A stretch of 41,424 nt of DNA from Rhodospirillales bacterium (GTDB taxonomy: Bacteria; Pseudomonadota; Alphaproteobacteria; Acetobacterales; Acetobacteraceae). The stretch spans positions 1 to 41,424 of the forward strand of contig JANYDF010000079.1 in assembly GCA_025359905.1 (NCBI GenBank), in the 5' to 3' direction. Positions 16,692-23,230 of this stretch are shown here, in pieces; the first letter of the stretch is position 1, and the number at the start of each line of letters is the position of its first letter. The notes below the pieces were generated by a model, which was given only the letters and a program-made list of their open reading frames with translations, was not told the DNA's origin and did not search any database. The translations under genes and the position numbers were made by a program.

Positions 16692-16981
16692 GATGGCGGC
16701 AGGATCATCTCACGATGCCGCTCGAACGCACGGCGCAGGGCCGGGGCTGGCTCGGGCGGATTCAGGATGGCGTCGACGAAGTCACGCTGGTCGTCCAGCG
16801 ACAGGCGGATAATCTGCGCCTGCTGCACCCGCTGCTCTGCTGCCGCCTGCGCCGCCGCCACGACAAAATCGGTCACCGACCGGCCCTCAAGCTCCGCCGC
16901 ACGCCGCAGCAGGTTTTGCAGGCCGGGCGTGATGCGAGCTTCGAGACGCGCGGTTTTGGCAAGGGGGGATGTGGTTGGCAT
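16688..16981 (-). CDS. DUF1778 antitoxin (TacA-like, ribbon-helix-helix)
   Basis: The 97-residue antitoxin is of the DUF1778/TacA family. The N-terminal ribbon-helix-helix DNA-binding part reads KTARLEARITPGLQNLLRRA followed by AELEGRSVTDFVVAAA. The C-terminal part (LDDQRDFVDAILNPPEP) is where such antitoxins wrap around the toxin and block its active site. The ATG at 16981 is preferred because MPTTSPLAKTARLEARI matches the family start. An in-frame ATG at 17017 would translate across the palindrome. Expected regulation is autorepression by the toxin-antitoxin complex on the palindrome at 16991-17009. Confidence 0.9.
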   Translation of the reverse strand: MPTTSPLAKTARLEARITPGLQNLLRRAAELEGRSVTDFVVAAAQAAAEQRVQQAQIIRLSLDDQRDFVDAILNPPEPAPALRRAFERHREMILPPS

Positions 16982-16990
16982 GACACGTTT

Positions 16991-17009
16991 GTACGGCAAG
17001 GGACCGTAC
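16991..17009. promoter_or_regulatory. Candidate TacA operator (inverted repeat)
   Basis: The perfect 6-bp inverted repeat GTACGG...CCGTAC with a 7-nt spacer lies 9 nt upstream of the antitoxin ATG. Position and symmetry fit an operator for a dimeric ribbon-helix-helix antitoxin. Regulation is inferred, not shown. Confidence 0.5.
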
Positions 17010-17019
17010 GACATCAATG

Positions 17020-17432
17020 CCGGCAGGCGATGCGCTGGCAGAGGATGTGATCCCGGGTCTCGGCGGGGTCCGCAAACTCCGCTTCGCCCCGAAGGGCCGA
17101 GGCAAGAGCGGCGCTTTCGGGGTGATTTATACCAAATCTCGTGGAAGAGAACCCACGAACCTTTGAGTCGTCATCGCCGGGCTTGACCCGGCGACCCATG
17201 CCAACGCTCAGTGTTAGATGCGAGATGCTCTGTGTGTCGCCATGGATTGCCGGGTCAAGCCCGGCAACGACGATGAGTCTTGGTCAGCGAGATTTGCTAT
17301 TACGACGTGCTGAATGCCGATCTGCCGATCCTGGCGCTGCTACTTTACGCCAAGAACGAACAGGACAATCTGAGTTCCAGCCAGCGCAAGGTTATCCTCG
17401 CATTGGCCGGGGACATGAAGCGGAGGCGATGA
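17020..17432 (+). pseudogene. RelE/HigB-type toxin relic split by a hairpin element
   Basis: Two in-frame pieces of one RelE/ParE-family toxin (an mRNA-cleaving enzyme in its intact form) are visible. The first (about 17020-17130) reads EDVIPGLGGVRKLRF, then KGRGKSGAFGVIY. The second (17298-17432) reads YYDVLNADLPILALLLYAKN, then SSSQRKVILALAGDMKRRR-stop. In this family the GGVRK...GKSGG.RVIYY...LLLYAKNE order is continuous, so the 170 bases between the pieces are an insertion. The N-terminal third of the toxin is also missing; homologous sequence ends where the palindrome of the divergent TacA/TacT operon begins. The stop overlaps the ATG of the antitoxin remnant (ATGA), as in intact toxin-first pairs. 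It is not functional as it stands. Confidence 0.8.
17131..17300. mobile_element. Small non-autonomous hairpin element (MITE/REP-like) with target duplication
   Basis: The element of about 170 bp has near-matching inverted ends: ATACCAAATCTCG from 17129, and ATAGCAAATCTCG read from 17300 on the other strand. Inside are two inverted copies of a common alphaproteobacterial repeat, GCCGGGCTTGACCCGGC (around 17176-17192 and again in reverse around 17249-17265), each itself a palindrome, so the whole folds into a long hairpin. A short direct duplication flanks it: TAT at 17128-17130 and 17298-17300. TTA at 17127-17129 and 17300-17302 is an alternative that gives symmetric ends. Removing 17131-17300 joins GTG-ATT-TAT to TAC-GAC in frame. 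It encodes no transposase. Confidence 0.8.
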
Positions 17433-17494
17433 TGGACGACGACACCGAGTTCGGCCGCGACCTGATTGCCGCGATGCAGGAAGCCGCCGCCTGA
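17429..17494 (+). pseudogene. Truncated HigA/XRE-type antitoxin remnant
   Basis: A 21-residue frame, MMDDDTEFGRDLIAAMQEAA plus Ala, overlaps the toxin stop by four bases (ATGA) and then stops. The sequence looks like the extreme N-terminus of antitoxins that follow RelE/HigB toxins. The helix-turn-helix part is absent. The deletion endpoint lies within 10 nt of the 3' end of the convergent methyltransferase gene. The family call rests on resemblance and position. Confidence 0.55.
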
Positions 17495-17503
17495 CCGCCG
17501 CCG

Positions 17504-18430
17504 TTAGCCGCTCGTCGCCGCCACGCCAGCCGGGGCCGGCGTCTTCATCATCGTGCCGGTCATGGGAATAAAGAACACGCCGACATCCTTGCGGCTGTGC
17601 ACCTTGCCGGCCTCGTCCTTGGTGTAGACGTATAGAAACTGGCCGCGCTTGAACGGCTGGCCGATCGGGATCAGCATCCGCCCGCCCGGCTTCAACTGCT
17701 TGAACAGGTCGGGCGGCGCGTATTGCGCGGCACAGGTGACGATGATGATGTCGAACCCGCCGTCGACTTCCGGCCAGCCGAAATAGCCGTCGCCGACGCG
17801 GGACTGGATGTTGTCGTAGCCGAGCGGGGCGAAAATCTTGCCCACCGCGTGGCCGAGCGGCTCGATGATCTCGATGGAATACGACTTGGCAACGATCCGG
17901 CTGAGCAGCGAGCTTTGGAAGCCGCTGCCGGTGCCGATTTCCAGCGTCACGTCCTCGGGGCGCGGCTTGCAGACCTGGGTCATGTAGGCCTGGCCCAGAT
18001 AGTCCGACAGCGCCGAGCCGAAGCCCAGCGCCCACGGTTTGGGATTGTCCTCGTAGGCGTCGCCGCCGGTCGAGTGATGGCCATCGTACATGTAGTGGAA
18101 ATACTCGCGCGGCACCGCCTGGAACGCCTGCACCACCGCCGGATCGGCGCTGCCGAGATGCTCCTTCAGATACTGCTCGATGCGCTTGATCGCGGCGGGC
18201 TTGCGCGCCTGGATGGCGTCGAACTGCCCATCGGTCAGACTGACCGGGCGGCCGGAGGCGGCCATGGCGGTTTCATACGCCTTGCGCGTCCATGCCCCAG
18301 GTGCTGCGGCAGCGGCGCGGGCCGGGCGCAGGATGGCGGGGGCCGCCAGCAATGGCGTAGCGAGCAGCGGCGCGGCGAGCAGCGGCGCGGCGAGCAGTGT
18401 GCGGCGCGTTAACGGGCGGAAGCCTGCCAC
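17504..18430 (-). CDS. Exported protein-L-isoaspartate O-methyltransferase homologue
   Basis: The 308-residue protein has a SAM-dependent methyltransferase domain of the PIMT (Pcm) family: VPREYFHYMYDG, the SAM motif VTLEIGTGSGFQSSLLSRI, YDNIQSRVGDGYFGWPE, FDIIIVTCAAQYAPPDL and LKPGGRMLIPIG. Pcm normally repairs isoaspartyl residues in cytosolic proteins. This one instead begins MAGFRPLTRRTLLAAP, a twin-arginine followed by a Leu/Ala/Pro hydrophobic stretch, which suggests Tat export. That stretch is encoded by a 15-bp tandem repeat. The start is GTG 18430 with AAGGA about 10 nt upstream. It overlaps the end of the upstream membrane gene by 22 bp, so the two are coupled. Confidence 0.85.
   Translation of the reverse strand: MAGFRPLTRRTLLAAPLLAAPLLATPLLAAPAILRPARAAAAAPGAWTRKAYETAMAASGRPVSLTDGQFDAIQARKPAAIKRIEQYLKEHLGSADPAVVQAFQAVPREYFHYMYDGHHSTGGDAYEDNPKPWALGFGSALSDYLGQAYMTQVCKPRPEDVTLEIGTGSGFQSSLLSRIVAKSYSIEIIEPLGHAVGKIFAPLGYDNIQSRVGDGYFGWPEVDGGFDIIIVTCAAQYAPPDLFKQLKPGGRMLIPIGQPFKRGQFLYVYTKDEAGKVHSRKDVGVFFIPMTGTMMKTPAPAGVAATSG
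18345..18400 (-). repeat. 15-bp tandem repeat within the signal peptide of the methyltransferase
   Basis: On the + strand the unit GCGAGCAGCGGCGCG occurs at 18360-18374 and 18375-18389. A partial copy starts at 18390 and a diverged one at 18345-18359. In the protein it makes LLAAP four times (one copy LLATP). Units are in frame, so copy number changes would lengthen or shorten the hydrophobic core without breaking the gene. Confidence 0.85.
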
Positions 18431-20844
18431 GGAATAGTCGTCCTTGGGCTAGGGAATGCAACGATGACGAGGACATACAGCAGCAGCGCCAGCAACAGAA
18501 CCCCGTTATAGCCCTGCTGCACTGCAATCAGATTGGCCAGTGGCGTGGAAACCACGGAAAACGCGCCGTTCAGCGCCCAGGCCCACGGCAAGAACGCCCC
18601 GGTGCCCGCCCGCTGCAAGCCGAGCGGGAACGGCAGGCCGAGCGCCACCGAGGCAGGGGCCAGCAACGCCAGCACCATCGCAGCGCGCGCCGGGAATGGC
18701 CAGCCAAGTGTGGCCAGCAGCAAGGGCTGCAAGCCCAGCAGCAGCGCCACGCACCACACTGCGACGAATCCGGCAGCCAGCGCCACGCCCAGGCCGGGCC
18801 GCGCCGCGAACCGGCCAGCCAGCATGCTGCCGAAGCCGGAAAACAGCAGCATCGCGGTCAGCACCAGGGCAAAGGCGCTGGTGCGGTCGTTCAGATAGAA
18901 GCTGGCCCGTTCGATGAAGAAAATCTCGATGAACAGGAACCCCAAGCCGAGCGCGGCGAAATACAGCGCCGGGCGCACAATGCCAGCGCCGGGCAGGCGG
19001 ATGCGCCCGCGTCCGGCCAGCGGCACCGCCAGCACCAGCAGCGCGATTACCGCCGCCTGCGCCAGTACCGCCAGATTGACCATCGGCCCGATCTCGGCCT
19101 GCGGCAGCAGTTCTAGCCGTTGCAGCACGGTGCCCAAATGCGACAGCCGCAACACGGCGTAGAACGACGGGCGGTCGAAGGTGATCGGGCTGAGGTTGAA
19201 GCTGCGCGCCGAGTCGGTGCTCTCGCCCGCCAGCACCGCGCCCGCTTCGTCGGCGATGGCGTCGTGCGCCCCCTCGCCGGAGGTGACTTCGCCCGCCTCG
19301 AACGACACGGCGGGCAGGTCGTTGTAGATATTGGCGCGCGCGGCCACCACGTCGATGCCCGGATACCACGAGACGTCGAACGAACGCTCGTCGCAGAATT
19401 TGCGCGCGGCGGCGATGCGTTCGGCGCTGAACGCGGTGGGTGAGACGAGAATCCGCACATTCCACGCCGAGCGGTACACCAGCACATGCGCTGGCGGATC
19501 GGCGACGCCATTCAGCAGCAAAGCAGCGCGCACGGTGGCCAGCATGCGGACAGCGTAGGCCGGGAATTCGCGGATCGAAACCGGGATCGAGATCAGCCCC
19601 TGACCGGTCAGCGCGTGCAGATCGGCAGCCAGCGCCTCGGCGGCAAAGGTGCTTTGGTTGGCCTCGGTGGCGTCCAGGAAGTCGCTGGAAATATCCACCA
19701 GATCGAATGTCTGCCCGCCGCGCACCGCCGCCAGCGGGCTTTCGGCCGACAGATGCACCGCCGGGTCAGCGGCGTACGGCGGCGACGGGCCGAAGCCGTC
19801 GCGCAGTGCGCCGCGCAGTACTGGTTCTGGCTCTAGCGCCAGCACGCCGGCGGCCCCCAGCGCGCGCGCCTCCGCGATGCGAAAGCCGCCCGAGGCCCCG
19901 GCCAGCAGCACGCGCGGATGATCGAGCAGCGTGTATGGCAGGGCGGCCAGCGTCGCCCCGGCATAGTTCGGCATCGCGGCCCCCGGCCTAGGGATCGCCG
20001 CCACGCGGTTGCCGTCGCGATACATACCAAGCGTGGACGGCGGACCGGCGAAGCCGAGCAGGCCCGCGTTGTTGGACACGTCGGTGTCCACCCGCTCGGT
20101 AAAGTCGTCGAGCAGCATGTACAGTCCGCGCGGCGAGTGCAGTTCGGCCAGCGTCTTGCTGTCCGGCACATGCAGCGGCGCGTAGATGGCTTTGTAATCG
20201 TTGAACGCCGCCTCGTTATCCAGCAGCAGCAACGCCTCGCCACCAAGCAGCGCCACCAGGGCGGCAGCGCTGGCCAATGTCCGGCCGGGCACCCCGGCAA
20301 GCGCCGCCAGCCCGAGCGGCAGCAGCAGGCAGGGGGCGAGCAGGAACGGATGCACCAGGTTCATCAGCCCGAGCGTCAGCAGCGCGCCGATGCCCGCCCC
20401 GGTCAGGTCGAAGCCATAGACGCGGCCGATCTGCGTGGGGTTGAGCACGAAGCTGAGGCTGACGAACACGCCGGTCAGATAAAAGAATGGCAGCAGGCAG
20501 GCGTAATACCCGGCGATGTTCCACAGTTGCGGCGCGAAAGTGGCCTGGTTTTGCAGTTGCAGCGGGTTGAACGGGTTGGTGGTGACGAAATGATAGCCCG
20601 CCGCCCCGGCCACGATCAGCGCCGCCGGCAGCCACGCCAGCAGCAGCTTGCCCTGCCGGGCGAACCAGTCGCGCGCCAAAGCCAGCGTGACGCCGCTGAG
20701 CGCGAAGCCCGCCAGCACGATGGAAATCACCCAGTAGCCATACTCTGACCACTTCGCGACCGCGAAATACCGGGTCAGCGCGATCTCGAACCCCAGGCTC
20801 CCGAGCGAGACCAGGAACAGCGGCAGCAGCGCGCGAGATTTCAT
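18409..20844 (-). CDS. Polytopic membrane protein with spermidine-synthase-like domain
   Basis: The protein is 811 residues, with about seven membrane helices at the N-terminus (from SRALLPLFLVSLGSLGFEIA to about residue 215), a soluble middle part (about 220-560) resembling the spermidine synthase fold, and further helices at the C-terminus (ALYFAALGLGFLFIEIFFIE to the end). The SAM-binding glycine loop is degenerate (VLLAGASGGFRIAEA), so catalysis is doubtful. Related large membrane proteins are annotated as spermidine synthase-like without proof of polyamine synthesis. The ATG at 20844 overlaps the hydrolase stop by four bases (ATGA). GTG 20850 is in frame too. The 3' end overlaps the exported methyltransferase start. 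The three genes form a tight - strand operon. Confidence 0.75.
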   Translation of the reverse strand: MKSRALLPLFLVSLGSLGFEIALTRYFAVAKWSEYGYWVISIVLAGFALSGVTLALARDWFARQGKLLLAWLPAALIVAGAAGYHFVTTNPFNPLQLQNQATFAPQLWNIAGYYACLLPFFYLTGVFVSLSFVLNPTQIGRVYGFDLTGAGIGALLTLGLMNLVHPFLLAPCLLLPLGLAALAGVPGRTLASAAALVALLGGEALLLLDNEAAFNDYKAIYAPLHVPDSKTLAELHSPRGLYMLLDDFTERVDTDVSNNAGLLGFAGPPSTLGMYRDGNRVAAIPRPGAAMPNYAGATLAALPYTLLDHPRVLLAGASGGFRIAEARALGAAGVLALEPEPVLRGALRDGFGPSPPYAADPAVHLSAESPLAAVRGGQTFDLVDISSDFLDATEANQSTFAAEALAADLHALTGQGLISIPVSIREFPAYAVRMLATVRAALLLNGVADPPAHVLVYRSAWNVRILVSPTAFSAERIAAARKFCDERSFDVSWYPGIDVVAARANIYNDLPAVSFEAGEVTSGEGAHDAIADEAGAVLAGESTDSARSFNLSPITFDRPSFYAVLRLSHLGTVLQRLELLPQAEIGPMVNLAVLAQAAVIALLVLAVPLAGRGRIRLPGAGIVRPALYFAALGLGFLFIEIFFIERASFYLNDRTSAFALVLTAMLLFSGFGSMLAGRFAARPGLGVALAAGFVAVWCVALLLGLQPLLLATLGWPFPARAAMVLALLAPASVALGLPFPLGLQRAGTGAFLPWAWALNGAFSVVSTPLANLIAVQQGYNGVLLLALLLYVLVIVAFPSPRTTIPWQASAR

Positions 20845-21701
20845 GGCCACACGCGGCGGCGGATGAAACTGTCCATGATCAGGTCGAATTTCTGCGGCTC
20901 ATCGACGAACAGCGCGTGGCCGACGCCCTGCATCACCACCGATTCAGCGGCCGGATGGTGCGCGCGCAGGTTGTCCGCCTGCCCGGACAAGCGGGGCGTG
21001 ACGACGTACAGCACCGGCTTGGCGGTCGAATACACGGCTTCTTTCCAATAGGTGCGCGGCACCGGATAGGCCAGCAAGGCTTCCGCCGCGTGTTCCGGCG
21101 TGCGCAGGCAGGTTTCGGTGAGGTGGTCCAAATAGCTCGCGGGCTGGGTATGCTTGAACATGCCGCGCACGAAATTACGCATCATCACCGCGCGCGGCAG
21201 GTTCTTGCCTGCGTGCATCGGATGCTTCGGCGCCGGCGGCGGCGGGTCTTCGCCCACCGAGTTGTCGATCAGCACAAGCCCGGCGATCCGCGCGTCGCCG
21301 CTGGCATGAATATACGCCAGCGTATCCAGCACACCGAGCGACCAGCCGGCCAGCAGCACCGGCTGGCCGGGGGAGGCTTGCTGGATTAACTCGGAAATAT
21401 CCTGCCCGCGCCGCACCGGCTCGTGTCCGCCCGGTGCGATGGCGCTGGCCCCCTGCGAACGCGGGTCGAAGGCAATCACCCGGTAGTGGCGGGAAAACGC
21501 GTCGATCTGCGCCTGGAAAATCCAGGCAGGCATGGTCCAGCCCGGCACCAGCACGATGGTGTGTGCGGCGGACGGACCGTTTTCGCTATAATGCAGGCGC
21601 ACGCCGTCGCTGCTGACGAACCAGCGATCGGCCGCCGCCGCCGCGTGGCCGAAGCACAATGTCACCAACAGCAAGCTTGCGAGCGCCGGGAATATCCGCA
21701 T
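20841..21701 (-). CDS. Exported alpha/beta hydrolase
   Basis: The 286-residue alpha/beta-fold hydrolase has a signal peptide (RIFPALASLLLVTLCFGHAAAA). Conserved points are VLVPGWTMPAWIF (oxyanion region), the nucleophile elbow LLAGWSLGVLD (Ser121), an acid-bearing strand, and the C-terminal histidine in MQGVGHALFVDEP. The substrate is not predictable. The ATG at 21701 is chosen because AGGTGG lies 5 nt upstream and it gives a clean signal peptide. It is first in the operon with the spermidine-synthase-like and methyltransferase genes, and divergent from a small membrane protein gene 51 nt away. Confidence 0.85.
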   Translation of the reverse strand: MRIFPALASLLLVTLCFGHAAAAADRWFVSSDGVRLHYSENGPSAAHTIVLVPGWTMPAWIFQAQIDAFSRHYRVIAFDPRSQGASAIAPGGHEPVRRGQDISELIQQASPGQPVLLAGWSLGVLDTLAYIHASGDARIAGLVLIDNSVGEDPPPPAPKHPMHAGKNLPRAVMMRNFVRGMFKHTQPASYLDHLTETCLRTPEHAAEALLAYPVPRTYWKEAVYSTAKPVLYVVTPRLSGQADNLRAHHPAAESVVMQGVGHALFVDEPQKFDLIMDSFIRRRVWP

Positions 21702-21752
21702 AGAGCCACCTGCCCGCGCGACTCCCGCGCTGTCAACCGGAGCACGACTTTC

Positions 21753-21947
21753 ATGACCGATCCGGCCAAACCGCCGCCCGAGGATGACGATCCGCCACCC
21801 AACCGGCGCGGGGCGCTGATTGCACTGCTTGCGGTGGTAGCCTTGGTGGCGGGCGGCATCTGGCTCAGTCAGCAATTGCACAGCACCGGCAAAATTCAGG
21901 ATTGCGTGATGGCGGGGCGGAAGAACTGCGCGCCGGTCACGCCGTAG
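21753..21947 (+). CDS. Small single-helix membrane protein, unknown function
   Basis: The 64-residue protein has an acidic, proline-rich N-terminus (TDPAKPPPEDDDPPPNRR), one membrane helix (GALIALLAVVALVAGGIWL) and a short tail with two cysteines (IQDCVMAGRKNCAP). I do not know a function. The composition and the cysteine-containing tail look conserved rather than random. The ATG at 21753 has GGAG about 10 nt upstream. The expected orientation is N-terminus inside (RR before the helix), with the cysteines in the periplasm. Confidence 0.75.
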   Translation: MTDPAKPPPEDDDPPPNRRGALIALLAVVALVAGGIWLSQQLHSTGKIQDCVMAGRKNCAPVTP

Positions 21948-21983
21948 CGCTCAGTGTTGCGTGGGCGTGCGGCCCCGGCCCGC

Positions 21984-22562
21984 TCAAATGTAACGCAGGA
22001 TCACGAACCCGCCGACGATGCTGAGCGCCACGACTGATGTCACCAGCGTCAGCCGCCGTTCGATGAACGCGCGCACCGGGTCGCCGAAGCGGCGCAGCAG
22101 GGCGGCGACGAGGAAGAAGCGCGCGCCACGGGTGACAAGGCTGGCCGCCATGAACAGCGCGAAGTCGAAATGCGCCGCACCCGAGGCAATGGTGACGATC
22201 TTGTACGGGATAGGCGTCAGGCCCTTCACCAGGATCACCCACAACCCGTACTCGGCATAAGTGGCCTGAAACCGGGCAAACGCCGCATCGTAGTGGTAGA
22301 AATGCAGCAGCGGCGCGGCAAGCTGGTCGAATACCAAATAGCCGATGGCATATCCCAGCGCTCCGCCAGCAACGCTGGCAACCGTGCAGATCGCCGCCAA
22401 ACGCCAGGCCCGCTTGGGTTGGGCCAGCGCCATCGGAATCAACAGCGCATCGGGCGGGATCGGGAAAAAGCTGCTCTCGGCAAAGCTGATCACGGCCAGC
22501 CACCAGGGCGCGTACGGCCCGGCGGACATGGCGAGCACGCGGCTGTAAAGGCGCTGAAGCAT
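21984..22562 (-). CDS. YqaA/DedA-type membrane protein (VTT domain)
   Basis: The 192-residue polytopic membrane protein belongs to the YqaA subgroup of the DedA/SNARE-associated (VTT) family. Typical blocks are WWLAVISFAESSFFPIPPDA with its FFPIPPD motif, ALGYAIGYLVFD, and VILVKGLTPIPYKIVTIASG. DedA-like proteins are linked to phospholipid flipping and membrane potential homeostasis; this member's substrate is unknown. The ATG at 22562 follows AGGA by 8 nt. It is convergent with the small protein gene before it (36-nt gap) and divergent from the next gene (128-nt gap). Confidence 0.88.
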   Translation of the reverse strand: MLQRLYSRVLAMSAGPYAPWWLAVISFAESSFFPIPPDALLIPMALAQPKRAWRLAAICTVASVAGGALGYAIGYLVFDQLAAPLLHFYHYDAAFARFQATYAEYGLWVILVKGLTPIPYKIVTIASGAAHFDFALFMAASLVTRGARFFLVAALLRRFGDPVRAFIERRLTLVTSVVALSIVGGFVILRYI

Positions 22563-22690
22563 GGCGGACGTCCTGAAACCTGTCCGGCATTGCCACGCGC
22601 GCCGCGTTGCCGCAACCAGATTGCCGCATGGTCTGGTCCGCAGCCAGCGCCCGCCGCTAAACTCGCCACCGAAGTACGCCGGAGCCCGCC

Positions 22691-23230
22691 ATGCCTCGTT
22701 CAGCCGCCCCGCTTGCCCGGACCTGCGGGATTGCCCTGACCTGCGGGATTGCCCGGACCTGCGGGATAGCTCTGACCTGCGGGATAGCTCTGGCCTGCTG
22801 GCTTGCCGCATCCAGCGCTTATGCGCAGTCAGGCGCGGCGCCGCATGGCTGGCTGTTCGGCACATGGACCGGCGGGCTGTTCCCAGTGACTGGCGATTTG
22901 ACGGTGCAAGCCTGCTTGGCGCAGCCAACCGTGATCTTCACCCGCGACGTGGTGATGCGTGCGACGCTGACCGAGCCGGTTTATGGCCAGCGCGTGGTGG
23001 AAACCGCGCGCAGCGGACCCAGTGGCACCGATTTCAAGTTTACCCCGGCAATCGACCCGGTGGCCGCCACCAGTCGCGGGCTCTTGGGCATGGAGCCGCC
23101 CAAACCGGCGGCTGGGTTCGGCTGCGAAAACAGCGACGTGCTGCATGTGCAGCGCCGCAGTGAAAATGAGATTGCGTTTCCCGGCTGCGCCGACTTTCCC
23201 GCTACGCTCGTCCGCTGCACGGGGCGTTAA
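22691..23230 (+). CDS. Exported protein of unknown function with repeat-built signal peptide
   Basis: This 179-residue exported protein is not one I recognise. After a long hydrophobic leader (to about SSAYAQ, residue 47) comes a mature domain of about 130 residues with WLFGTWTGGLFPV, LTVQACLAQPTVIFTRDVVM and RQSENEI-like RRSENEIAFPGCADFPATLV. Three cysteines (ACLAQ, FGCEN, PGCAD) and one near the C-terminus could pair. The leader contains the hexapeptide TCGIAL/TCGIAR four times, encoded by an 18-bp tandem repeat. ATG 22691 has GGAG 7 nt upstream. The stop overlaps the stop of the convergent histidine kinase gene. Confidence 0.75.
   Translation: MPRSAAPLARTCGIALTCGIARTCGIALTCGIALACWLAASSAYAQSGAAPHGWLFGTWTGGLFPVTGDLTVQACLAQPTVIFTRDVVMRATLTEPVYGQRVVETARSGPSGTDFKFTPAIDPVAATSRGLLGMEPPKPAAGFGCENSDVLHVQRRSENEIAFPGCADFPATLVRCTGR
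22721..22792 (+). repeat. 18-bp tandem repeat (4 copies) within a signal peptide
   Basis: Units start at 22721, 22739, 22757 and 22775. The consensus is ACCTGCGGGATTGCCCTG, with units 3 and 4 reading GATAGCTCTG at the end. A partial fifth starts at 22793. Units 3 and 4 are identical to each other, which points to recent duplication. All are in frame and encode TCGIA plus Leu/Arg. Confidence 0.92.
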
